Assembly (NCBI GenBank): GCA_934511335.1
Contig: CAKSWL010000008.1
Coordinates: 1-18,512, forward strand
Source of the DNA: an uncultured Cloacibacillus sp.
Lineage (GTDB): Bacteria > Synergistota > Synergistia > Synergistales > Synergistaceae
Reading direction: 5' to 3'
DNA: 18,512 bases
Part shown: one piece after another, positions 1 to 8,207 of the stretch
Position numbering within the stretch: position 1 is the stretch's first letter
How the letters are laid out: each line of letters begins with the position of its first letter
The notes under the pieces: generated by a model
The model's input: only the letters and a program-made list of their open reading frames with translations
Told to the model about the DNA's origin: nothing
The model's database searches: none
Made by a program: the position numbers and the translations under genes

Positions 1-2544
1 TTCCGCGACCGTGAGATGCGCGTCTGGCTGCGTCCCGAGGCGCTTGAAAGCTACCGTCTGACCACGAAAGACATCAAGAACGCGATCTATAACAAACATG
101 TCGAGCTCCCCGCGGGGCGCGTCGAGACTGCGACCAAGGAATACGGCATCCGCATCGAGGGCGAATACGCCTCCGCCGCCGAGCTTGAGTATCTGCCGGT
201 GGCGGTGAGAAACGGCGCCGTCATCCGCCTGCGCGACGTAGCGCGCGTAGAGGACGGCTTTGAGGACCAGCGCAGCGGTTCTCTCTACGAGGGCAAGCCC
301 ACGATCATGGTGATGGTGCGCAAGCAGAAGGGCGCCAACGAAGTCCTTCTTTCGCGTCTAGTCAAGACGCGCATCGCGGAGCTCAACAGGACCGCCCCCG
401 CCGGCACGAGCCTCGTCGTCGTCTCTGACAACGCGAAGTTCATCCTCAGCTCGATGAACGTCGTCTTCTGGGACATCATAGCCACGATCTGCCTCACCTC
501 GATCATCATGTTCGTCTTCCTGCGGACGTTGCGGGCGACCTTCATCGCCGTTATCACGATACCGGTATGCCTCCTCGGCAGCATGTCCGTCCTTTATTGG
601 ATGGGGATCACGATCAACAATATGTCGATGATGGGCCTCTCACTCGCCGTCGGCATGGTCGTCGACGCGACGACGGTCGTCATGGAGAATATCACCCGCC
701 ACAAGGAGTCCGGCAAAAGCGCCTTCCGCGCCTCAGAGGACGGCACCAAAGAGGTCGCCTTCGCCGTGCTGGCGGGGGCGGCGACGACGCTTGCCGTCTT
801 CGTGCCCGTCGCCTTTATGGGCGGCATGATGGGGCGTTTTTTCAATTCTTTCGGCGTCACGGTAGCGATGACGATCTCCATCTCGCTCATCATCTCCATC
901 ACCCTGACCCCCTTCCTCTGCTCGCGCCTCATGGGCCGCAATCAGAAAATGACCCCGCTGCAGAAAAAGATGGAGGCTCCCTTCATCTGGCTGGAAGATA
1001 AATACCGTGCTTCGCTAGTCTTTGCCGTCGGCCGCCGCCGGACGGTCCTCGTCTCGGCGCTCGCCCTCTTCGTTCTGGGCATCGCCTTTTCCATGTCCCT
1101 CGGCACGGAGTTCTTCCCCAGCGAAGACCAGGGACGCCTGCGCGTGCAGGTGGAGCTTCCCGCGGATACCGGGCTTGAGGTCACCGACCGGGTGACCAAA
1201 GAGATGGTCGACATGATCCAGCAGGACAAGGCCGTCGCCTACACCTACGGGATCGTCGGCAGCGGCGCGGGCGAAGAGGTCTACAAATCGTCGATCAACA
1301 TCGAACTCATAGACAGGAAGCTCCGCCCCAAGGCGGCCGTCGTCATGAGACGCCTGAGGGAAAAGCTCGTCCGCTTCCGCGACGCCGATATCAAGATGGG
1401 GACTTGGGGCGGCTCGGATATCACCCTCGTCATTCAGGGACCGACCAGCGAATCGCTGGCGGAGATCGGCGACCTTATCAAGAAGGACCTCACGGAAAAC
1501 GCCCGCGGCCTTGTCGATATCACCACTGACTTGCAGATGAACAAGCCGCGCATCAACCTCGTGCTGAACCGCGCGCTCGCAGACGACCTCAACGTAAGCA
1601 TCCGCGATCTCTCGGACGAGATGCTCACCTGGTTTGCCGGGGACAAGAGCGGCTCCTTCAACGAGGGCGGCTACCGCTACGACATCACCATCCGCTCAGA
1701 GAAAGAGGGGCGCGACGATCCCGAAAAGGTGCTGAAGACGCTCATCACCACCAAAAGCGGCGAGACGATCCCCGCCGAAGGGCTTGTGAAGAGCAGGATC
1801 GGCATGGCCCCGAACGTCATAAAAAGGTACAACCGCCAACGCTCGCTGCAAATAGGCGCCAACGTCGAGGGTATCTCTCCCGGCGAGGGCATCCTCATCA
1901 TGGAAGAGGTCTTTAGAAAATACGCGCCGCCTGACGGCACCTACGACATGGTGCCGACCGGCGATTCGGAAAACATGAAGGAAAGCTTCGGCTACATGTC
2001 GGTGGCGCTCATCTTCGCGATCATCCTCGTCTACATGGTGATGGCGATCCAGTTTGAATCCTTCGTCCACCCCTTCACCGTCATGTTCTCGCTGCCGCTG
2101 ATGACGGCGGGCTCCTTCGGACTGCTCGCGCTGACGGGGCTGCGTCTTTCCGTAATGAGCTTCATGGGGATAATCCTGCTCGTCGGCGTCGTCGTCAACA
2201 ACGCGATCTTGCTCGTCGACTTCATCAACCAGCTGCGCGCCGGCGGAGACGACAAGCTCACGGCGGTGCTCAAAGCGGGGCCGCTGCGTCTGCGCGCGAT
2301 CCTGATGACGACCGTCTCCACAATGATCGGCTCGCTGCCGGTGGCGCTTGCCCTTTCCTCGGGCGGCGAAATACGCCAGCCGATGTCCGTCGCCGTCATC
2401 GGCGGGCTTTTCACCTCGACGCTGCTGACGCTGCTCGTCATCCCCGTCGTCTACCTGATGCTCGATGACCTGATGGATAAGGCGCGCGTAAAGATACGCC
2501 GCTATAATGCATACAGAAGACTTAAACAAGGGGGCCGCGCCTAA
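1..2544 (+). CDS. RND-family (HAE1-type) efflux pump inner-membrane permease, 5'-truncated by window edge
   Basis: The frame is open from base 1 (first residues FRDREMRVWL), so the gene begins outside the window; the ATG at 16 is internal. About 847 residues are visible against roughly 1030-1050 for the family, so about 180 N-terminal residues (TM1 and the first porter segment) are missing. The protein is a proton-driven trimeric transporter that exports hydrophobic compounds. Visible parts in order: rest of the first periplasmic porter loop, a TM block (about residues 150-310) with the TM4 motif GMVVDATTVVMEN, the second large periplasmic loop, then the last TM block with VGVVVNNAILLVDF. TM4 has one Asp (VDAT) where AcrB has two, and the TM10 Lys is replaced by Asn; I believe both occur in HAE1-like pumps outside Proteobacteria. 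It ends TAATG, overlapping the next start by 1 bp. Substrate cannot be read from sequence. Confidence 0.93.
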   Translation, partial: FRDREMRVWLRPEALESYRLTTKDIKNAIYNKHVELPAGRVETATKEYGIRIEGEYASAAELEYLPVAVRNGAVIRLRDVARVEDGFEDQRSGSLYEGKPTIMVMVRKQKGANEVLLSRLVKTRIAELNRTAPAGTSLVVVSDNAKFILSSMNVVFWDIIATICLTSIIMFVFLRTLRATFIAVITIPVCLLGSMSVLYWMGITINNMSMMGLSLAVGMVVDATTVVMENITRHKESGKSAFRASEDGTKEVAFAVLAGAATTLAVFVPVAFMGGMMGRFFNSFGVTVAMTISISLIISITLTPFLCSRLMGRNQKMTPLQKKMEAPFIWLEDKYRASLVFAVGRRRTVLVSALALFVLGIAFSMSLGTEFFPSEDQGRLRVQVELPADTGLEVTDRVTKEMVDMIQQDKAVAYTYGIVGSGAGEEVYKSSINIELIDRKLRPKAAVVMRRLREKLVRFRDADIKMGTWGGSDITLVIQGPTSESLAEIGDLIKKDLTENARGLVDITTDLQMNKPRINLVLNRALADDLNVSIRDLSDEMLTWFAGDKSGSFNEGGYRYDITIRSEKEGRDDPEKVLKTLITTKSGETIPAEGLVKSRIGMAPNVIKRYNRQRSLQIGANVEGISPGEGILIMEEVFRKYAPPDGTYDMVPTGDSENMKESFGYMSVALIFAIILVYMVMAIQFESFVHPFTVMFSLPLMTAGSFGLLALTGLRLSVMSFMGIILLVGVVVNNAILLVDFINQLRAGGDDKLTAVLKAGPLRLRAILMTTVSTMIGSLPVALALSSGGEIRQPMSVAVIGGLFTSTLLTLLVIPVVYLMLDDLMDKARVKIRRYNAYRRLKQGGRA

Positions 2545-3842
2545 TGACCAAATTCGCCGCAAGACTGTTCGCCGGCGCCGCCGCGCTCTGCCTCGCCTCC
2601 GCCGCGGCGGCCTCGGCTCCCGTCGATATCAGCGAGGCCGTGAGGCTGACGCTGAAAGACAACTCCGCCCTGCGCTCGCTGCGGCAGGAGCTTATGAAGG
2701 CTCAGGCGTTCAAATTGCAGGCGGACGGCACGCTGCTGCCCTCCGTCTCCGCCGGCGGCGTCCTGAACATCCAGCGCGAACCGCAGACCAGCGACGGCTC
2801 GGACCGCAGCGACAGCCGTGCCGCAAACGCCTCGCTCGAGCAGGTAATCTACTCCGGCGGTAAAAACAGCGCGCAGCGGGCCCAGTCGCCGCAGGTGAGG
2901 ACCATCGCCGAGATGGCCGTCGCCGACGGAGAAAACAGCGCCGTAGGAGAGCTTTACGCGCGCTTCTACGACGTGCTCCTCAAGAAAAAACAGATAGAGG
3001 CTGAGGCCGCCGCCGTCGCCACTTCTGAGCTTCACCTGAAGCAGGTGACACAGATGGCGAAGCTGGGGCTCGCAAACAAGCTTGAGGTGATACGCGCGGG
3101 ACAGCAGCTGGCAACCAACACCGCGAACCTCTCAACGGCGCGCGGGCTGCACGAGACCTCGACGATCTCGCTGATGAATTACATGGCGATCGCGCCTCAG
3201 GAGCGCCGCGATGTGACGGGCGAACTTTACGAGCCGGCGATTTCCGGCGACCGGCGTGAATCTCTCATGCTCGCAGAAAAATTCCGCGCCGACCGGCGGC
3301 AGCTTGAAGAGCGGCTCCGCTATCAGGAAAATCAGATCAAGATCGCGCGCAGCGGCATGCTGCCCAAGGTAACCGCGGGGCTCTCCAGCGGCTGGTCCGA
3401 TCCCTATCGCCAGCAAGACCGCGGCAGCGACGCCTGGCGCGCAGAAATATCCCTTTCGATCCCCATCTTTGACCGCAACGTGACGCGCAGCTCCGTGATG
3501 ACCGCAAAGGCGGTCAGGGAACAGGACAAGATCGCGCTGGAACAGAAGGAACTGGACATAAAATCAGAGGTGGAGGCCGCCTGGTCCGAGATCGAGACGA
3601 GCCGACGCAGCCTGCGGGCGTCCGAAAAGGCGCTTGAGCTTGCGAAAGAGAGCCTGCGTCTTGCCGAAGTCGGCTATCGCGAGGGCGTCACCCCGCAGCT
3701 CGACCTGCTCGACGCGCAGTCCTCGCTGACGCTGGCGCAGCTTGAATATAACCGGGCGCAGTACAACCACCTGATAGCGGTCGTCGCACTCAAAGTGACC
3801 GAGGGCACGATCATACAATGGAATGGAGAGAAGAGAAGATGA
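2544..3842 (+). CDS. TolC-like outer-membrane efflux protein
   Basis: 432 residues, a normal size for the outer membrane efflux protein (OEP) family. An N-terminal signal peptide is evident (MTKFAARLFAGAAALCLASA, cleavage near ASA|PVD). It is followed by two repeats of long amphipathic helices rich in Ala, Glu, Gln and Leu. The second repeat contains the typical string LAEVGYREGVTPQLDLLDAQ (about residues 375-394), a hallmark of OEP proteins. It forms the trimeric outer-membrane channel and periplasmic tunnel through which the RND pump expels substrates. The start ATG overlaps the RND stop by 1 bp, and its own TGA overlaps the adaptor ATG, so translation is probably coupled. No lipobox Cys is seen, so it is unlikely to be an NodT-type lipoprotein. 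Confidence 0.92.
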   Translation: MTKFAARLFAGAAALCLASAAAASAPVDISEAVRLTLKDNSALRSLRQELMKAQAFKLQADGTLLPSVSAGGVLNIQREPQTSDGSDRSDSRAANASLEQVIYSGGKNSAQRAQSPQVRTIAEMAVADGENSAVGELYARFYDVLLKKKQIEAEAAAVATSELHLKQVTQMAKLGLANKLEVIRAGQQLATNTANLSTARGLHETSTISLMNYMAIAPQERRDVTGELYEPAISGDRRESLMLAEKFRADRRQLEERLRYQENQIKIARSGMLPKVTAGLSSGWSDPYRQQDRGSDAWRAEISLSIPIFDRNVTRSSVMTAKAVREQDKIALEQKELDIKSEVEAAWSEIETSRRSLRASEKALELAKESLRLAEVGYREGVTPQLDLLDAQSSLTLAQLEYNRAQYNHLIAVVALKVTEGTIIQWNGEKRR

Positions 3843-5008
3843 GCAGGGTAAAACTTCCGCAGAGGAGCACGACGGCCGTTCTGGCCGCCGCCGTCGTCAT
3901 CGTCGTCGGGATCGGCATTTACAGCAGGCGTGAGACGCTCTTCGCCGCCCAAAAGATCGAGACGGGACCGACAAGCGTCATTGTGAAGACGGAGAGCGTG
4001 CGCTCCGATAAGACCATCGCCGGCAAAATCATCCAGAATATGTCCATCGACGCGGAAAACCGCGTCGAGCTGCTGCCGCGCGTCACCGGGCGGCTGCTCG
4101 CCCTTTCTGTGAAACAGGGCGATCACGTCAGGAAGGCGGAGAAGGTCGCGACGCTCGAGCACGACCAGCAAAACGCGCTGATCCTCTCCACCGCGGCGCA
4201 GGCCGCCTCCGCGCGCGCCGACACCGAAAAGGCGAAGGCGCAGATGCTGAACGCGAAGACGAACCTCGAGCGCTACCGCCGTTTGGAGAAAGAGGGTTTC
4301 AGCACTAAACAGCAGCTGGAGACGATGGAGACGGAATACACGAGCGCCGCCGCCTCTTATCGCGCGGCGCGGGCCAGGGAACGTCAGTACGAGGCAGAGG
4401 CGGCGCGCGTCCAGTCGGCCAAGGACGACTACATCATCCGCGCCCCGCTGGACGGCACCGTACTCAACGACTACAATCTCACGCCCGGCGCCATGATCTC
4501 CCCGACCTCCCCGATCCTTGACATCGCCGATCTGCGCCGCCTGAAAGCGACCCTCAAAATCCCCGAATCGAAGATATTCATCGTCGCCCCGGGTATGCCG
4601 GTGCTGCTCCAGTTCGACGCGCTGCCGGGAGAAACGTTCGTAGGCAGCGTGACGCGCATCGACCAGTACGTCGACCCCGCGACGCGCACCAGCAACGTCG
4701 AGATCGCGCTCGACAACGAAAAACAGGCCGGCGGCAGGCTGCGCCCCGGAATGTTCGGACAGGCTTCGATCGTCGAGAAGGAACACCGCAACGCCGTCAC
4801 CGTACCCGAGGGCGCCCTCCACAGCAGCGAAAAGGGGCATTATGTATTTGTCGTCAAAGAGGGCAGAGCGGAGATGCGCGAGGTCGAGACGGGCATCAGG
4901 GAAAACTCCCGCGTGCAGATCAAAAAAGGGCTGACCTCCGGCGACGAGGTGATAACCTTCGGCGGCAACAACCTCAACAACGGCGACGAAGTGGCGGTAC
5001 AGAATTAA
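3839..5008 (+). CDS. RND efflux periplasmic adaptor (membrane fusion protein)
   Basis: 389 residues from ATG 3839. I chose this over the in-frame ATG at 3818 because the ATGA overlap with the tolC-like stop and the purine-rich SD (GGAG at 3825-3828, about 10 nt upstream) fit it better. N-terminal anchor or uncleaved signal helix at about residues 11-29; no lipobox. Then the first lipoyl half (LLPRVTGRLLALSVKQGDHV), a helical hairpin at about 115-185 rich in Ala, Glu and Lys, the second lipoyl half (IRAPLDGTVL), then beta-barrel and membrane-proximal domains (RLRPGMFGQASI). It bridges the RND permease and the TolC channel. The adaptor usually precedes the permease; here it is the last of three genes. 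A second adaptor could lie upstream of the window. Confidence 0.92.
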   Translation: MSRVKLPQRSTTAVLAAAVVIVVGIGIYSRRETLFAAQKIETGPTSVIVKTESVRSDKTIAGKIIQNMSIDAENRVELLPRVTGRLLALSVKQGDHVRKAEKVATLEHDQQNALILSTAAQAASARADTEKAKAQMLNAKTNLERYRRLEKEGFSTKQQLETMETEYTSAAASYRAARARERQYEAEAARVQSAKDDYIIRAPLDGTVLNDYNLTPGAMISPTSPILDIADLRRLKATLKIPESKIFIVAPGMPVLLQFDALPGETFVGSVTRIDQYVDPATRTSNVEIALDNEKQAGGRLRPGMFGQASIVEKEHRNAVTVPEGALHSSEKGHYVFVVKEGRAEMREVETGIRENSRVQIKKGLTSGDEVITFGGNNLNNGDEVAVQN

Positions 5009-5329
5009 GGAGCCACGATCAATTTAAAATCAGCTGGGATAATAACCAACGTGCCTCCCGCTGATTACAGCCGGAAAGACGAAATCTATGGTTTTGTGCG
5101 AATCGGCTGGTTCGTCTGTCAGATGTGCCGGGCGCTGAACGGGCAGCTTTAAAACGGCGCGCAAGGCCTATATCGATACACCTTGGGCGACGGTCGGGGC
5201 CCGCCCGTGAGGCGAATGGCGCATATAGTCGGCGGCTCCTTAAAAAACCGGCCGGCACGGAAGCGATAAGACGATCCTCACGCCTTTGTGCGGGCGCGGC
5301 GGTTTTTGCGCAGCTGCGGCGGATATGTG
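5009..5329. other. Intergenic region between efflux operon and B12 operon
   Basis: About 320 bases with no convincing gene. Short open frames exist on both strands (5125-5529 plus, 5019-5336 minus), but their products are Arg/Ala-rich composition artefacts with no recognisable domain, and the plus-strand one runs through the riboswitch. The only structure I can support is the inverted repeat at 5028-5066. No tRNA is visible. Confidence 0.6.
5028..5066. repeat. Inverted repeat / hairpin after the efflux operon
   Basis: AATCAGC (5028-5034) pairs with GCTGATT (5060-5066), and the inner GGGA (5036-5039) pairs with TCCC (5056-5059), giving an 11-bp stem with one bulged base. It lies 20 bases after the adaptor stop. 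There is no T-tract behind it, so it is not a standard intrinsic terminator; it could be a 3'-end stabilising hairpin or an operator. Confidence 0.5.
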
Positions 5330-5356
5330 TTATCATAATAACTGGTTTTTTAATAT
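5330..5356 (+). promoter_or_regulatory. Candidate promoter of the B12 uptake operon
   Basis: An AT-rich island sits immediately before the riboswitch. TTATCA (5330-5335) and TAATAT (5351-5356) each match four of six consensus bases, but the 15-nt spacer is short. Transcription would start near 5363, just ahead of the aptamer, which is the position expected. Alternative hexamers within the same AT stretch are possible. Confidence 0.3.
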
Positions 5357-5361
5357 TGGAC

Positions 5362-5523
5362 CTTATGCGCGGGGGAATGCGGTGTGATTCCGCAGCGGCC
5401 CCGCCACTGTTACCGGAAACGGAAGTCAGGACGCCTGCGCGGAGGGACGGATGTCATGCGCGGGCGTTTCCCATCCAGACAGCGGAAGAGTGGGAGAGAG
5501 CCAGGGGTTCTCTCTTATTTTTT
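5362..5523 (+). promoter_or_regulatory. Cobalamin (B12) riboswitch with terminator expression platform
   Basis: The leader carries the conserved cobalamin-aptamer blocks in order: GGGGGAATGCGGTG then TGATTCCGCAGCGG (5371-5397), CCCCGCCACTGTTACCGG (5399-5416), and the B12 box GGAAGTCAGGACGCCTGC (5421-5438). These match the known consensus pattern (GGGAA..GGTG..ATCC..CCCGCCACTGT and the AGTCAGGA..CCTGC box). The aptamer senses adenosylcobalamin or a related corrinoid and lowers expression when ligand is plentiful. The element ends in an intrinsic terminator (5493-5523), so control is probably by transcription attenuation. Everything downstream to 10721 appears to be one operon, which ties all seven genes to corrinoid supply. 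Confidence 0.95.
5493..5523 (+). terminator. Intrinsic terminator of the cobalamin riboswitch
   Basis: GAGAGAGCC (5494-5502) pairs with GGTTCTCTC (5506-5514), with one G-T wobble and a 3-nt loop, followed by a T-rich run TTATTTTTT (5515-5523). The left arm GAGAGC (5496-5501) could alternatively pair with GCTCTC (5539-5544), directly before the btuF TTG start. Confidence 0.75.
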
Positions 5524-5544
5524 ATATAAAGGGGTTTTGCTCTC

Positions 5545-6447
5545 TTGAAGGTTTTGGCTCGTTTTTTTCTGCTCTTTTTTCTCATCCTTACGATTCTCCG
5601 CGGCGCGGAGGCCTCGCCCAAGAGGATCGTCTCACTGACGCCGGTCGGCACCGAGATCCTCTTCGCGCTCGGGCAGAAAGACAACATCATCGGCGTGACA
5701 AACTTCTGCGACTATCCGCCGGAGGCGCTGAAGAAGCCGAAGATCGGCGGCTACGCTGAGGTAAACTTTGAAACGCTGCTTTCAAAGAAGGCCGATCTGC
5801 TCGTACTCCAGGACATGCATCTGCAATATAGAAACGACCTAAAAAAGCTGAAAATCCCCTACGTAGTCGTGCGGCAGGAAAGTGTGGAGGATATCTACAA
5901 CTCGATTTCGGAGCTCGGCAGCCTCTGCGGCGCCTCCCAAAAGGCCGCGGCGCTGACGGCGCGCATGAAAGACGAAATCGCGGCGGTCGAGGCAAAGGTC
6001 AAGGGGCTGCCGGCTCCTGACGTGCTGCTCTGCGTCTCCCGCGAACTCTCGGAGCCGCGGATCTCCGTCTTCTACGCCGCGGGGAAAAAGACCTTTTACA
6101 ATGAGCTCATCTCTCGAGCGGGCGGAAAAAACGCGCTGCGGGGAGAAAAGAGCGGCTCCTCCTATCCTAAGATCTCGCAGGAGGGGCTCGCCGCCATCGA
6201 TCCGACGGTAATAATCGACCTCGTCGGCGAACGGACATTCTATCACGCGATGGAGCACATCGACCTGGATAAGGTCTTCGACAAGAAACATCTCCTGGGC
6301 CAGTGGCTCGCTGGCGCCAAGGTCAAGGCGGTACGCGGCGGACGCGTCTTTATCCTTGACGGCACCGTCTACCTGCGCCCGGGGCCGCGCCTGCCGATAG
6401 TCCTCAAAGCTTTCGCGCAGGCCATCCACCCGGAGCTAAAATGGTGA
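5545..6447 (+). CDS. btuF: Corrinoid ABC transporter periplasmic binding protein (BtuF-like)
   Basis: 300 residues. The proposed start is TTG 5545, preceded by the SD AAAGGGG (5528-5534), 10 nt upstream; no ATG lies nearby in frame. A signal peptide (about residues 1-23, cleavage AEA|S) has no lipobox Cys, so the protein is probably soluble in the periplasm. The mature start RIVSLTPVGTEILFALG (27-43) and the FCDYP string (54-58) are typical of the TroA/BtuF helical-backbone binding proteins. The fold also binds ferric siderophores and haem, so sequence alone would leave the ligand open; the cobalamin riboswitch and cbiR-like neighbour make a corrinoid the likely one. It delivers substrate to the BtuC-BtuD complex. 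Its end overlaps btuD by 7 bp. Confidence 0.9.
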   Translation: MKVLARFFLLFFLILTILRGAEASPKRIVSLTPVGTEILFALGQKDNIIGVTNFCDYPPEALKKPKIGGYAEVNFETLLSKKADLLVLQDMHLQYRNDLKKLKIPYVVVRQESVEDIYNSISELGSLCGASQKAAALTARMKDEIAAVEAKVKGLPAPDVLLCVSRELSEPRISVFYAAGKKTFYNELISRAGGKNALRGEKSGSSYPKISQEGLAAIDPTVIIDLVGERTFYHAMEHIDLDKVFDKKHLLGQWLAGAKVKAVRGGRVFILDGTVYLRPGPRLPIVLKAFAQAIHPELKW

Positions 6448-7229
6448 CGCCGCTCATTGAAGTGCGCGGCCTTTCATATACCATCGGCGGGCGCGCCGTG
6501 CTCTCCGACGTCTCCTTTACCGTCGGGCGCGGCGGCTTTCTCGCGGTGATCGGCCCCAACGGCGCGGGGAAAAGCACGTTGCTCAAATGCGCCGGCGGCC
6601 TGCGCGGCGGCGCGGCGGGAGAGATAATGATCGAGGGACGGGATATCGGTCAGATGACGGAGCGCGAAAGGGCGCGCCGCGTCGCCTGGCTCCATCAGAG
6701 CGGCGGCGACTTGCTGCCCTTCACCGTCCGCCAGTTCGCGATGATGTCGCGCTACCCCTGGCGGCCGATCTTAAGCGGCGAATCTGACGAAGACCGTCGG
6801 ATCGTGGACGGCGCGCTGGCGCGCGCTGGTGTGGAAAAGCTCGCGGAACGCAGCCTCGCGACGCTCTCCGGCGGCGAACGCCAGCGGGCGCTGCTCGCCG
6901 CCGCCCTCGCCCAAGGTACGGACATCCTCTTCCTCGACGAGCCGACGAGCTTTCTCGATTACCGTCAGCAGGTGGAGATGATGGCGCTCGTCGAGGGAAT
7001 AAACAGGGAAGGCATGACGGTGCTGATGGTTACGCATGATATAAACCTCGCGCTTCACGGAAGCGGCGAGGTCCTCGCGATCAAAGAGGGGCGCGCGCGC
7101 TGGCACGGCACCACGGACGAGCTGCTCGGCAGCTCCGTGCTTACGGATATCTTCGACACCGGCTTTGAATTTTTCCGCCGCGAGGGACAGCGGCGCCCCT
7201 ACGCGGTGCCGAGGGGGTTCGTCTCCTGA
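6441..7229 (+). CDS. btuD: Corrinoid ABC transporter ATPase (BtuD-like)
   Basis: 262 residues, normal for the FecE/BtuD/HemV group. All ABC ATPase motifs are intact: Walker A GPNGAGKST (38-46), Q-loop Gln86, signature LSGGERQ (142-148), Walker B ILFLDEP (162-168), D-loop FLD, and switch His199 in VTHD. It powers inner-membrane import by the BtuC dimer. The ATG at 6441 lies inside the end of btuF, preceded by GGAG (6432-6435); a GTG at 6444 is an alternative start. Its TGA overlaps the btuC ATG (TGATG), so coupling is likely. Substrate specificity is inferred from context. Confidence 0.92.
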   Translation: MVTPLIEVRGLSYTIGGRAVLSDVSFTVGRGGFLAVIGPNGAGKSTLLKCAGGLRGGAAGEIMIEGRDIGQMTERERARRVAWLHQSGGDLLPFTVRQFAMMSRYPWRPILSGESDEDRRIVDGALARAGVEKLAERSLATLSGGERQRALLAAALAQGTDILFLDEPTSFLDYRQQVEMMALVEGINREGMTVLMVTHDINLALHGSGEVLAIKEGRARWHGTTDELLGSSVLTDIFDTGFEFFRREGQRRPYAVPRGFVS

Positions 7230-8206
7230 TGAATAAAAAAACTTTCCTGTTGCTGATGATCTCCGCCGTCGTCGCCTGCGCCGCCCCCTTCGTCGGCGCT
7301 CACGCGATATCCCCCGCCGATATTTTCGGCTCCGCCGACAGCGCCGCGGCGCAGATACTCTGGGAACTCCGCATCCCGCGCGTGATGCTCGGCTGGCTGA
7401 TCGGCGCGACGTTGGCCGTCTGCGGGCTCATCTTCCAAGCGCTTTTCCGCAACCCGCTTGCTTCGCCCGACATGCTCGGCGTCTCGATGGGCGCGGCCTT
7501 CGGCGCGGTGCTCTACATTCGCCTCGGCCTCGTAGTCTCCCTCTTCGGCCTCATCCATGGCATTTCGCTGGCGGCCTTCGGCGGCGCCTTCCTCGCGATC
7601 ATGGCGCTCTACCTCGCCGGCAGCCTGCGGCGCGGCGGCCTGTCGCTCGCCTCCCTGCTGCTTGCAGGCGTCGCGCTCAACTTCCTCTTCGGGAGCTTGA
7701 ACATGATCATCCAGTACAGCGGCGGCTACACCGACACCTTCCGCATGATGCGCTGGACTATGGGCGGCCTCCAAACCGTCGGCTTCGCCTCCTCCTGGGC
7801 CTCGCTGCCAGGACTCGTCATCATCCTGCTCATCGGCTGGCTCACGGGGCCGCAGCTCGACCTCTTCGTCTGCGGCGAGGAGATGGCTGCAAGCCGCGGC
7901 GTCTCCGTCAAAGGGCTGCGCAAGCTGCTATTCCTCTCCGTCTCGTTCGTCGTCGGCATCAGCGTCGCGCTCAGCGGCCCGATCGGCTTTGTCGGCCTCA
8001 TGTGTCCGCACATCTGCCGCCGCATCGCCGGCAGCGCCCACCGCGAGCTGACGGTCTCCTGCGCCCTCTTCGGCGGCGCCTTCCTCGTCGTCTGCGACAC
8101 CGCCGCACGCCTGCTATGGGCTCCGGCGGAGGTGCCGGTGGGAATCATCACCTCCTGCCTGGGTTCGATATTCTTTCTCTGGCTGCTCATAAAAGGAGAG
8201 CGTTAA
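7229..8206 (+). CDS. btuC: Corrinoid ABC transporter permease (BtuC-like, FecCD family)
   Basis: 325 residues with many hydrophobic helices, consistent with the roughly ten TM segments of FecCD permeases. Family strings include ELRIPRVMLGWLIGATLAVC (46-65), FRNPLASPDMLGVSMGAAFG (73-92) and GPIGFVGLMCPH (250-261). The last lies in the cytoplasmic coupling region that contacts the ATPase. Homodimers form the translocation path for corrinoids handed over by the binding protein. The start overlaps the btuD stop by 1 bp. The gene order F-D-C differs from the scattered btu genes of E. coli but is common in compact uptake operons. The following gene has a clear SD (AAAGGAGAG, 8192-8199) that lies within the end of btuC. 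Confidence 0.92.
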   Translation: MNKKTFLLLMISAVVACAAPFVGAHAISPADIFGSADSAAAQILWELRIPRVMLGWLIGATLAVCGLIFQALFRNPLASPDMLGVSMGAAFGAVLYIRLGLVVSLFGLIHGISLAAFGGAFLAIMALYLAGSLRRGGLSLASLLLAGVALNFLFGSLNMIIQYSGGYTDTFRMMRWTMGGLQTVGFASSWASLPGLVIILLIGWLTGPQLDLFVCGEEMAASRGVSVKGLRKLLFLSVSFVVGISVALSGPIGFVGLMCPHICRRIAGSAHRELTVSCALFGGAFLVVCDTAARLLWAPAEVPVGIITSCLGSIFFLWLLIKGER

Positions 8207-8207
8207 G

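Noticed and set aside
1696..2562. 288-codon minus-strand frame opposite the RND gene, and a 388-codon one (3674-4840) opposite the tolC-like and adaptor genes.
   Set aside because: Long antisense frames are common in high-GC coding DNA. The products are rich in Arg, His and Asp with no domains, and the plus-strand genes are unambiguous.
5125..5529. 134-codon plus-strand frame before btuF.
   Set aside because: It runs through the cobalamin aptamer and terminator, and its product is Arg/Ala-rich without domain features.
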